Assembly (NCBI GenBank): GCA_017853605.1
Contig: JAFMJG010000004.1
Location: 1-49,110, forward strand
DNA: 49,110 bases
Reading direction: 5' to 3'
From: a bacterium
Lineage (GTDB): Bacteria > Bdellovibrionota_C > UBA2361 > OMII01
Below, one piece after another: positions 41,925 through 49,110 of the stretch. The number at the start of each line of letters is the position of its first letter. Positions within the stretch are counted from its first letter, which is position 1. The position numbers and the translations under genes are program-made. The notes beneath the pieces were generated by a model. The model ran no database searches, was not told where the DNA came from, and saw only the letters and a program-made list of their open reading frames with translations.

Positions 41925-42890
41925 ATGGCTCGCTCTCTTCTCTCCCTCCCGCTTTTAACGCTGCTTTTCTCGGCTTCGCTCGCTCACGCGGTTAACCCGG
42001 AGTGGAAAGCGGTGTTTCAGCCCCTGCCAGAGGTCGCAGCGTCAGCCTCAAATCCCGTTACCCCCCAGAGGGTTGCCCTCGGAAGGGCGCTCTACAACGA
42101 CACGCGCCTCTCTGTGGGCAACGACATCTCCTGCAACTCCTGCCATCGGCTCGACAACTTCGGTGTCGACAATGAGCCGACCTCCCCCGGCACCAAGGGG
42201 CAGCGTGGAGACCGGAACTCCCCCTCGTCGTTTAACGCGGCGATCCACATCGCCCAGTTCTGGGATGGCCGCGCCGAAACGGTAGAGAAGCAGGCGCTCG
42301 GCCCGATCCTTAACCCCAAGGAGATGGCGATGCCCTCCGAAAAAGAGGTGCTAAAGCGCCTCAAGGGGGATCCCAACACCGTTGCCGCGTTTCAAGCGGC
42401 GTTCCCCGGCGAGAGGGATCCCGTCACGTACGCAAACGTGGGCAACGCGATCGGCGCGTTTGAGAGAACCCTCATGACGCCCTCGAAGCTCGACCGCTAC
42501 CTCAAGGGTGACGACGCGGCCCTGAGCGACGCAGAGAAGAAGGGGGCAAGGCTCTTCGTCGAGACCGGCTGCGCCACATGCCACAATGGGATCGGTATCG
42601 GTGGCGGCATGTACCAAAAGCTCGGCCTCGTGAAGCCCTACCCAACAACGGATGCGGGAAGATTTGCCGTTACCAAGAACGAGTCCGACAAGATGGTCTT
42701 CAAGGTCCCGTCCCTCAGAAATGTCGAGAAGACCGGTCCCTACTTCCACGACGGCTCAGTAAAAACCCTGCCAGAAGCGGTCTCAACCATGGCCGAGTAC
42801 CAACTCGGCAAGAAGCTCTCTCCCGAGCAGGTGACCGATATTGTGGTGTTCCTCAAGGCGCTGACGGCCGAGCCGGCGCGAGGGAGTTAG
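41925..42890 (+). CDS. Di-haem cytochrome c peroxidase (MauG/CCP family)
   Basis: The 321-residue protein starts at ATG 41925 with a signal peptide (LLSLPLLTLLFSASLAHA) for export to the periplasm. It binds two c-type haems: C70NSCH74 and C216ATCH220. Other family parts are VALGRALYNDTRLSVGNDISC, NSPSSFNAAIHIAQFWDGRAETVEKQALGPILNPKEM and FKVPSLRNVEKTGPYFHDGSVKTLPEAV. Bacterial CCPs reduce peroxide with electrons from c-type cytochromes; the related MauG enzymes modify proteins. Typical CCP length and the YFHDG-type motif favour peroxidase. It stands alone with its own promoter. A weak hairpin lies just after the stop. Confidence 0.94.
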   Translation: MARSLLSLPLLTLLFSASLAHAVNPEWKAVFQPLPEVAASASNPVTPQRVALGRALYNDTRLSVGNDISCNSCHRLDNFGVDNEPTSPGTKGQRGDRNSPSSFNAAIHIAQFWDGRAETVEKQALGPILNPKEMAMPSEKEVLKRLKGDPNTVAAFQAAFPGERDPVTYANVGNAIGAFERTLMTPSKLDRYLKGDDAALSDAEKKGARLFVETGCATCHNGIGIGGGMYQKLGLVKPYPTTDAGRFAVTKNESDKMVFKVPSLRNVEKTGPYFHDGSVKTLPEAVSTMAEYQLGKKLSPEQVTDIVVFLKALTAEPARGS

Positions 42891-43073
42891 GTAGGGCGCG
42901 TTGTGCGACCCTAGAGTGCCTAATCCTTCTTTTCTGGATCGCACAAAAGCGTTCAGATTGCGACAGGATTACTGTGCCCGCTGGTCTGCGGCCTCAGCAC
43001 CTGGAACTTCACCCTGAATTCGACTACAAGGGTCCGGACTACGCGCCCCACAGTTGGCGCCCCGAAGGCCCCC

Positions 43074-46000
43074 ATGGCATCGCCCAACCACCAGCAAGCA
43101 GCGGCACAGCTCTCGCTTCCATCGCTGCTTGAGACGTCCACTGTGGACCGCTTGGGGGCCTGTCGCCTCTCGCCGGCCCAGCAGGCAGGGATCGAGAAGC
43201 TAGGGAGTCTGTGGGGCAAGATCCTCGCCCAGCTCTCGCCGATAATCTCCCGCAACTCGACCGCCCTTGGGCCTCTGCGAGACACCATGCTGCGTGGCAC
43301 CTTCGGGGAGGAGCAGCCATTCCTCGCCAACTGGCCAGCCCTCGCGCAGGGGGCGCAGCGGCTTCGTGAAGGGAAGAGCCAGGATGCCAAGGAGGCCCGC
43401 GAGCTCCTCAACGGGCTCCACGAGACAGCCCTGCTGGCCTCGCTGCTCGGCTCCTACGGAACCGGCCCCTTCGTTGCCCACGCGAGCGCCAACATTGCAA
43501 AGGCGTTCTCTGGAGCCGGAGAGCTGCCATCTTTTGCGAAGCGGCTCTACCAACATGCCCTGCCGCTGCTCGCCGTCAACGCCCAGCTTCGGGAGTGCGG
43601 AATCGACGAGCTCTCCGCTGAGGCGCTCGCTGCTGGGCTGCAGAAAGAGCAGGCCCGGTTGCTTGAGGGCTTCGCGAAGAGCCGCGCCCCGCTTCACTCC
43701 AAGGAGCAGGTGCTTGTGGAGGAGGCTCTCTCGATACTTTCAGCGGATCCCCCGCTCGACTCGGCGCTCCTGGTGGCGACCGCTCCCAGCCACGCTCCCC
43801 TTCTTGCCGGGCGGCTGTCAGCGGCGCTGCGGGGGGCTCCAGCGGGATTTGTGCAGGTTGTCGGGGCGGCATTGGGAGATCTTCGCTCAACCGTAGGGGA
43901 TACCGAGCCGAAGGTGCTCGTCGTCTCGGCGCTTGAGATACCGCCCATCCAGACACCGGTCAGCCGTGTGCTCATCTACTCTCCACTCCTTTTGAATGGA
44001 TCCCGGATGCTGTGCCTCTCTCGCCCAGCTATGGAGGGGCTGGCGACGGCTTTTCCGTCGGCATCAGTTGAGGTGCTGCGCACCTCCTCCGACTCGTTTC
44101 AGGTTGATCGAGCGCTGTACGAGCAGTGCGCGCCCTCAATGCGCCTGCCATCGTTGCCTGGCCCCGCAGCTCCCCCGCCTTCACCTAGCGCGGCAGGGCC
44201 CTGTGCCCCTTCGCCGCAACAGCACGCCTCGACGACACCTCCGGCAGCCCGGCAACGATCCGCGTCGATAGCGATCACGCTCCCGAAAACCACGCAGGGC
44301 ACGCTCTTTGCCCCCGCTGAGATGGCTGCGGAGCCGGCGCTCTCCCTCCCCTCTGCCGCGCAGGGGAGGCCGTTCCCGCTGATTGATCCAGCAACGCTCC
44401 CAAAGAGCGTTGAGGAGCTCAATGCCCGCTTGGGCATCACCATGATCAAGCCCGCGCTTATACCCCGTGCTGACCAGCTTGAGGAGCTCTTTCGTCTCCT
44501 TGAGCTTCCCTCGATGCAGTACCTCCTCAAGGCAGAGACCGGATTTGGAAAGACCGTGATGGCCTCGCTCCTGATGGGAGTCAGGTTCGGAAACTCGCCC
44601 CTAACACCACAGGAGTGCCGGCGGGGATTCCGTGTGGCCTACGTGACCCCGAACGTCAACCTCTGCGCCCAGGCTAAGCGCGAGTTCCTCCTCTTCCTCA
44701 ACCTTGAGGACTCGGAGGTCGCTATTCTTCATGGCAAGGTGTCGCCCCAAAAGCGGGCGCAGATTATCGAGGACCAGCAGCTCAAGATCCTCGTCTGCAC
44801 GCCAGAGGCGTTCCTGCGCACGATAGCAGCGGCTTCCCGCGAGGCAGGGCACGACTCGCTGGCCTTCATGGTGCTCGATGAGTTTCAGACCGCAGAGGGC
44901 GATCACCCCATGGCACGCCTCGCCCGTGAGGCCCGCGCTGCTGGAGTGCCTATCTTTCCGCAGTCAGGAACCCCGGCCCGCAATGCGCAAGACCTGGCGC
45001 GGAAACAGGCGCTCGTCCCGATGCGCGGCGCACTGGTCCCGCGGACGATGCGGCCGCTCAAGACCCACGAGCTGCTGCCGGCATCCCTGCCTGCCCGGGT
45101 CCTGCGCCTCGCTGCAGAGCTGAACACCTTCTCGTTCATCCCCTATGTCACCGCCCGCGAGCAGCTCAAGAACGCCGAGGACGCCATCAAGCAGGCCACC
45201 GGTGCTGCCCCTCCAACGCTCTTTCCCTCCCGCATCAGGCTCACCCGCAAGCCGCACATCGAGAGCTTTGGGCCGCGGAGCTCCCAGTCATTCAAAAAGC
45301 TCAAGGCCGACTCACTGAGGCTTCGGACTCAGCTCAACGCCCTTCGCAGCGCCCTCGCGGAGCGCGGCGAGCAGCTGAGCGACACGGCCAAGCAGGCGCG
45401 CACCGATCTCCACCTCGCGTCGGTGAATATAGGCCGCATGTCGAGCCTCGTTTCGCGCGCATCGCTCCTTAGCTACCTCGGCAGCTTCGCGTTCCTGCAC
45501 AACGTGGCAGCGACCTGGATGGCCCACTACCTCGACTCACCCCGCCGGCGCGGCGCGTTTCCAGCCTCGCGGGACTTCTTTCTCAAGCCGGAATTCCGCT
45601 CAGTCTTCCGGGCCGTGGCTGAGGGGACGCCGTACATCCACCTGCTTCAGTCGCCGACGACGCGTGAGGCCCTCCAGGCGGCATTCGGCATGGATTTGAG
45701 CGCAATACCGGACGACGCCGCCCAGCGCAGGGCCCTCTTTCTCAGCTTGGCGCTGCAGGAGATGTCGTCACGGGCCGAGCCTGGCCATCCTAAGGAGGAG
45801 AGCCTCTTCGCGCGCATCGAGGATCTCATCCAGCGCGATGAGGCGCGCGGCATCCTCGTTTTCGCCGAGCCCCGCCACGTGGCAAAGTACCTCGCCCTCA
45901 AGATTCAGGCGCGCTTCGGCAGCCGTGGAATACGCTCCGCATTTGTCACCGGCGAGGGGGACGCCATCGCCGAGAGGTACGGCCCCTACCTGCAGTCCCT

Positions 46001-46385
46001 CAGGTCGGGCCCGCGCAACGCCCCGCGACGCACGCTCGGAAGCTGGGAGGAGATCCGCGAGGAGTTCCAGCGCCCTCAGGGGACCGAGGGCCCGCGAATC
46101 AACATTATCGTGGCGACCAGCAAGCTAGCCGTCGGCACGAACCTCTCGGCGGCAGAAGAGGCGCACATCTACACAATGCACGCTGACGCGCAGAAGCTTA
46201 TCCAGATGGTGGGCAGAGTGGGCAGGCCCGATGGCGACAACTTCTTTGACCGCGTCGGGCGCTGCTTCTACCACGTCACCCGCAACACCCCTGAGTGGTT
46301 CCTGTTCAAGAGCGCAATCCGCAAGTATCAGTGGATTCGTGACACGCTCTCCTCCTCTGCTGACTGGGGCGGGGAGCCGTCATAA
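43074..46385 (+). CDS. Large SF2 helicase with a long N-terminal region
   Basis: The 1103-residue protein is a superfamily 2 helicase or translocase. Residues 1-410 are a helical, Ala/Leu-rich region with a weak ATPase-like stretch but no motif I recognise, followed by a Pro/Ser/Ala linker (about 360-430). The motor spans about 450-1080: Walker A AETGFGKT (487-494), motif Ia VAYVTPNVNLCAQ, motif II DEFQ (602-605), motif III SGTP, a long charged insertion, then motif IV ILVFAEPRHVAKYL, motif V IIVATSKLAVGTNLS and motif VI QMVGRVGRP (from 1044). DEFQ replaces the usual DEAD/DEAH and the insert (about 700-880) is unusual. It converges on the Fe-S nuclease gene with a 6-bp overlap. Substrate and partner are unknown. 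Confidence 0.88.
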   Translation: MASPNHQQAAAQLSLPSLLETSTVDRLGACRLSPAQQAGIEKLGSLWGKILAQLSPIISRNSTALGPLRDTMLRGTFGEEQPFLANWPALAQGAQRLREGKSQDAKEARELLNGLHETALLASLLGSYGTGPFVAHASANIAKAFSGAGELPSFAKRLYQHALPLLAVNAQLRECGIDELSAEALAAGLQKEQARLLEGFAKSRAPLHSKEQVLVEEALSILSADPPLDSALLVATAPSHAPLLAGRLSAALRGAPAGFVQVVGAALGDLRSTVGDTEPKVLVVSALEIPPIQTPVSRVLIYSPLLLNGSRMLCLSRPAMEGLATAFPSASVEVLRTSSDSFQVDRALYEQCAPSMRLPSLPGPAAPPPSPSAAGPCAPSPQQHASTTPPAARQRSASIAITLPKTTQGTLFAPAEMAAEPALSLPSAAQGRPFPLIDPATLPKSVEELNARLGITMIKPALIPRADQLEELFRLLELPSMQYLLKAETGFGKTVMASLLMGVRFGNSPLTPQECRRGFRVAYVTPNVNLCAQAKREFLLFLNLEDSEVAILHGKVSPQKRAQIIEDQQLKILVCTPEAFLRTIAAASREAGHDSLAFMVLDEFQTAEGDHPMARLAREARAAGVPIFPQSGTPARNAQDLARKQALVPMRGALVPRTMRPLKTHELLPASLPARVLRLAAELNTFSFIPYVTAREQLKNAEDAIKQATGAAPPTLFPSRIRLTRKPHIESFGPRSSQSFKKLKADSLRLRTQLNALRSALAERGEQLSDTAKQARTDLHLASVNIGRMSSLVSRASLLSYLGSFAFLHNVAATWMAHYLDSPRRRGAFPASRDFFLKPEFRSVFRAVAEGTPYIHLLQSPTTREALQAAFGMDLSAIPDDAAQRRALFLSLALQEMSSRAEPGHPKEESLFARIEDLIQRDEARGILVFAEPRHVAKYLALKIQARFGSRGIRSAFVTGEGDAIAERYGPYLQSLRSGPRNAPRRTLGSWEEIREEFQRPQGTEGPRINIIVATSKLAVGTNLSAAEEAHIYTMHADAQKLIQMVGRVGRPDGDNFFDRVGRCFYHVTRNTPEWFLFKSAIRKYQWIRDTLSSSADWGGEPS

Positions 46386-47882
46386 GAGCGGCGTGCGCCG
46401 GGGCCTCTTGAGCTGCGAGAGCATCTCGGACGCTGATACTGGCCACTCCTCCTTGACATGCAGCGGGGCATCAGGGCAGAGCGGCGCCTGATTGCAGCCG
46501 TCACACCGCTCCTTGGCGAGGCCCGAAGGTGCCCACCTCTCTATCTGGGTCACGGGGGGCCAGATGCTCGAGAACTTGCCGGCCTTGGCGGCGAGCCTGG
46601 CCCGCAGGCCCTGCACAAAGGTGTCCAGATCGAGGTCAGCGGCGCACACCGGACGGAAGCGGTACGGCGCGGAGAGCCCCTCGCCGGCGATGTAGGCATC
46701 ACCGAGGAACACCATGTCGGCGGTCAATTCTTTCGGCAGCTGGGGCAACGGCCGGTGCGCGCGGCCAAAGGCCCGCTTAATCTCCTCGTCAAAGCGCTGG
46801 AAGACATCCCGATAGCGCTGCAAGAGGTAGAGCGCGTAGTGCTTGAGCTGCACGAGGTGCTCCTCCTGCGCCTCAATCGCCGGCTTGCCGGAGAACTCGT
46901 CGAGCCGATTAGTCTTCCAGTCCATCGCAACGAGCCGCGGGTCCCCTGCCGGAGTGAACGTGAGGTAGACGAAATCGAGAACTGCCTTCACCCGAAACGA
47001 TATGCGAGCCCCAAGGCCTCGCTGAATAAGCTCCTTCACCGGCGGCCGCGCAACGGGGACCTCGATCTCGTAGTACGGGATCGACAGCCCGCCCAAGCCC
47101 AGGATCTCAAATGAGTCATGCTTCGCGTAGCTGATGTTCTTCTCCTCCACCTCAAGAACCAGCGCTGGATCGATCGCCTTCAGGCCGCCAGGGGGCACAA
47201 GGTGCCGAGGATCGTCCTGGAAGGCCCCGTCGCGGTCGAGGTAGAAGATCTCGTGCCAATTGTTCAGCGCCTGAACCAGCACCTCCCGATAGCGCTTGAA
47301 CGACTGGTGGTCGGGGGATGTCTCAGGAAGCGCAACGTGAGCTGGGCTTGCGCTGCCAACGAGCAGGTGCTTGAGCTTTAGGTGCTCGCGAAACCTCGGG
47401 TGGTCACGATCAGACCTGCCGTTTGGGAAGAAGTCATCCCACGAGGCTCCCTCCATGAAGTCGAACCGCTCAGCGGCCGACTGCAAAATCTGCTCAAAGT
47501 TGTAGGCGGCTGGCGCCTTGAGAACCCGACCCTCGGGATTAAGCTTCTCCCGATGGGCGTCGAGCACCCGGCGAATCGCCTCGTGCACGACCGATCCTGC
47601 GCCCCCAAGGTACGAGGACAGCGAGCGAAGCAGGTGCTGCTCATCGGTGCTGATGCCCTGGGCGAGGCCGCTTGAGAGGTACCACGCACGTTCACACTGC
47701 TCCTGGACAACGAGGCTCGTGTGCGACTCATCGATCACCCGATTGAAGCTTGCGTCCGCTTTTATGTCGGCAAAATCTACGCTGCCCGCATCGCGCGGCA
47801 GGGACAGCCCGAGCTGGTCGAGGGTTACACAACCCCGGCCCGCAAGGCCATCCTGCTTAAGCTGTGAACTGCTCGAAGCCAC
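46380..47882 (-). CDS. RecB-type PD-(D/E)XK nuclease with predicted [4Fe-4S] cluster
   Basis: The 500-residue protein has the AddB/Cas4/Dna2-type Fe-S nuclease layout. One cysteine lies near the N-terminus, Cys63 in QEQCERAWYLSSG, and three at the C-terminus, C460-x2-C463-x5-C469. Between them sits the nuclease core: GSVVHEAI (His100), FRVKAVLDFVYL (Asp303), VAMDWKTNR (Asp321, Lys323) and the QxxxY-type VQLKHYALYLLQ (Gln345, Tyr349). No helicase domain is fused. Such enzymes cut single-stranded DNA ends. It is a separate 500-residue gene convergent with the SF2 helicase, and follows the DapF-like gene by 97 bp on the same strand. Confidence 0.87.
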   Translation of the reverse strand: MASSSSQLKQDGLAGRGCVTLDQLGLSLPRDAGSVDFADIKADASFNRVIDESHTSLVVQEQCERAWYLSSGLAQGISTDEQHLLRSLSSYLGGAGSVVHEAIRRVLDAHREKLNPEGRVLKAPAAYNFEQILQSAAERFDFMEGASWDDFFPNGRSDRDHPRFREHLKLKHLLVGSASPAHVALPETSPDHQSFKRYREVLVQALNNWHEIFYLDRDGAFQDDPRHLVPPGGLKAIDPALVLEVEEKNISYAKHDSFEILGLGGLSIPYYEIEVPVARPPVKELIQRGLGARISFRVKAVLDFVYLTFTPAGDPRLVAMDWKTNRLDEFSGKPAIEAQEEHLVQLKHYALYLLQRYRDVFQRFDEEIKRAFGRAHRPLPQLPKELTADMVFLGDAYIAGEGLSAPYRFRPVCAADLDLDTFVQGLRARLAAKAGKFSSIWPPVTQIERWAPSGLAKERCDGCNQAPLCPDAPLHVKEEWPVSASEMLSQLKRPRRTPLL

Positions 47883-47979
47883 TCCCCCTCTCCTGCATGG
47901 ACGGAGGGATCCTTACCAGTCTTGGGGGGCATTTGCGAGCGCCTCACCGGCCCATGGCTGTTTCTGTCGGTTTTGGGCG

Positions 47980-48951
47980 CTAGCGCACGAGGTAGAAGCG
48001 GCGGTTAACGGCGTAACGCGGGGCCTCGTACGAGCTGTTCAGCTCGCCCCTCAGCTGCACCGGCCCAGAGAGGTACACTCGGGCGGGAGACATGCCGCGA
48101 ATGGACGGCTCCGTGCGGACCTTGATCTCGATCCCGCTGGGCTGCTGTATCGACTCAATGCCGCAGGCGTGCCCATCATCGCGCGCCACAGCGAGGGCCA
48201 CTGCCGCCGCTCCAGATCCCGTCTCGTCAATGCACACGTCGCTCTTTGTCACGTATGAAACCGGCTGAATCTTTCGCTGCCCGCCCTGATCACTCCACCA
48301 CACGAGGCTGAAGGCGGGACAGGACTGCAGGCCCAGCTGCTGGCGGGCGGCAACGATACGGCGGAACAGCGTAAGCCGCGATCGGACGAATGGAACCTCG
48401 CTCTCTGGAATGAGGACCTGGGTCATCCCCTCAAGGAAGACTAAGTCGCAGCGGCACTCCTCGTCATCAAACTTGAGCGGCAGGCTGCGGTGGATCCGCA
48501 CGGAGCCTGCGTCCGCCATCTCAAGCTCAACGTGCCACTGGTCGCCAGCCGCCCACACCGAAGCCTGCATAATTTTTTTGGTCCCTGACACCTCAAGGGG
48601 GAAGGAGATACACTCCCTGCTTACCTTGACGAGATCCATGTGCGCAAAAGGGATCGCCTTTCTGTCCCTGCAGTACAGGTCCGCGATTAAGGCAGCCACC
48701 GAGCGAACGGTATTCGGGCTGAACTCGCCACCGATCATCTGCACCCGCACGACAGCCCGATCTCTCCTTGTGCGCTCGAGGACTGCTCCCTGTTCAAAGT
48801 GAGGGTAGCGGCTGCGAATGACCTGATCGAGGCGCCCGTAGGAGCTGCGGCCCACCTTCCTGTTGCAGAATACGAAGGTGTCGTTGCCTCCGGGGTAACA
48901 GTCAAAGAGCAGAGAGGAGCCCTCGAAAACAGCGCTGTAGAGATCGTCCAT
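47980..48951 (-). CDS. DapF-fold protein lacking both catalytic cysteines
   Basis: The 323-residue protein fits the diaminopimelate-epimerase fold, closer to the CntK/histidine-racemase style than to DapF. It has GGNDTFVFCN near residues 21-30, the first active-site loop MIGGEFSPN (usual M-x-GxEFCGN; Cys replaced by Ser78), the second loop CIDETGSGAAAVALA (usual CGSG/CGTG; Cys replaced by Thr244) and QQPSGIEIKV. Asn80 is kept. It is therefore probably not a racemase; a dehydratase, isomerase or binding role is possible. It lies 97 bp before the Fe-S nuclease gene on the same strand. No typical Shine-Dalgarno is seen before the ATG at 48951. Confidence 0.7.
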   Translation of the reverse strand: MDDLYSAVFEGSSLLFDCYPGGNDTFVFCNRKVGRSSYGRLDQVIRSRYPHFEQGAVLERTRRDRAVVRVQMIGGEFSPNTVRSVAALIADLYCRDRKAIPFAHMDLVKVSRECISFPLEVSGTKKIMQASVWAAGDQWHVELEMADAGSVRIHRSLPLKFDDEECRCDLVFLEGMTQVLIPESEVPFVRSRLTLFRRIVAARQQLGLQSCPAFSLVWWSDQGGQRKIQPVSYVTKSDVCIDETGSGAAAVALAVARDDGHACGIESIQQPSGIEIKVRTEPSIRGMSPARVYLSGPVQLRGELNSSYEAPRYAVNRRFYLVR

Positions 48952-49011
48952 CGGAAGCAGTCCAAAAAAATTTGGCGAAGGCTACCCCATCAGTCCCGCA
49001 AGATGCCCCCC

Positions 49012-49110
49012 CTAAGAAATCAGATCTGTTTTCAGATCGAACGGCTCCGGCAACGGCCTGAATTTACTCAATTCTCCGAGTTGTCCTCCCTCATCACGCC
49101 CAACTGCCTT
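49012..49110 (-). CDS. C-terminal end of a minus-strand gene running off the right edge (tentative)
   Basis: On the minus strand 32 open codons enter from the right edge and end at TAG (49014-49012), reading GELSKFRPLPEPFDLKTDLIS at the end. The strand agrees with the two genes that follow, with a 60-bp gap to the DapF-like start. The opposite strand is also open here (from ATG 49003), so the choice is not certain. The family cannot be recognised from this length. Confidence 0.4.
   Translation of the reverse strand, partial: KAVGRDEGGQLGELSKFRPLPEPFDLKTDLIS

Noticed and set aside
42892-42914. Hairpin after the cytochrome c peroxidase gene as an intrinsic terminator
   Set aside because: TAGGG-CGC pairs with GCG-A-CCCTA only with a bulge and no direct T-run follows, so it is too weak to list as a terminator.
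49003-49110. Plus-strand open frame starting at ATG 49003 and running off the right edge
   Set aside because: It has no good ribosome-binding site and opposes the direction of the nearby genes; the overlapping minus-strand C-terminus is more likely. It cannot be fully excluded.
1-49110. tRNA, rRNA, insertion sequence, integrase or phage genes
   Set aside because: I looked for T-loop-like motifs, transposase or integrase reading frames and terminal repeats and saw none convincing. A covariance-model scan would be needed to be certain about tRNAs.

Overview
The window is a GC-rich chromosomal segment with tightly packed genes and short intergenic gaps. It comes from a rod-shaped, Gram-negative bacterium. 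Support for this is a complete elongasome set (MreB, MreC, MreD, PBP2, RodA), a bactofilin, ADP-heptose (LPS core) enzymes, a periplasmic di-haem peroxidase and large secreted FG-GAP/Thr-Pro proteins. The protein style (Thr-Pro stalks, FG-GAP propellers, hybrid histidine-kinase-like ATPase, giant Ala/Glu-rich protein) recalls deltaproteobacteria-like or uncultured candidate lineages. No gene here fixes the phylum, so that placement is a guess. No rRNA, tRNA, CRISPR array, transposase or phage gene was seen.

Layout. 1-4.1 kb: the start of dnaK and grpE (minus), recO (plus), then a run of minus-strand small genes (FmdB zinc ribbon, DUF167, BON, DUF5335, CBS), the last three forming a stress-type cluster. 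4.2-12.2 kb: one uninterrupted 2667-codon gene for a giant coiled-coil/Ala-rich protein of unknown function. 12.5-18.0 kb: two tandem paralogous secreted FG-GAP propeller proteins with Thr-Pro stalks, sharing a 418-bp identical tract that points to gene conversion. 18.1-21.3 kb: a minus operon guaB / unknown / maf / yggS. 21.6-30.5 kb: the cell-shape locus, with mreC-mreD-mrdA-rodA plus a periplasmic protein, and mreB separated from them by two opposite-strand membrane-protein genes. 31-32.8 kb: rplS with a structured leader and a strong terminator, then a bactofilin divergent from a PBP-type transpeptidase. 34.4-36.2 kb: a triple fusion of heptose-phosphate nucleotidyltransferase, heptose-bisphosphate phosphatase and a histidine-kinase-like ATPase that lacks the phospho-acceptor histidine. 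36.5-42.9 kb: ahpC, an Rsm22-type methyltransferase, a micro-ORF and a membrane-anchored degenerate ABC-ATPase, a LOG-family protein, rnhB overlapping yraN, and a cytochrome c peroxidase. 43-49 kb: a 1103-aa SF2 helicase convergent with a RecB-type nuclease carrying a predicted [4Fe-4S] cluster, then a DapF-fold protein that has lost both catalytic cysteines.

The most novel candidates are the heptose enzyme/kinase-like fusion, the helicase plus Fe-S nuclease pair (possible DNA-processing or defence module), the giant orphan protein, and the dead-ABC membrane protein preceded by a possible leader peptide. All functional statements come from motif reading by eye; no database search was run.
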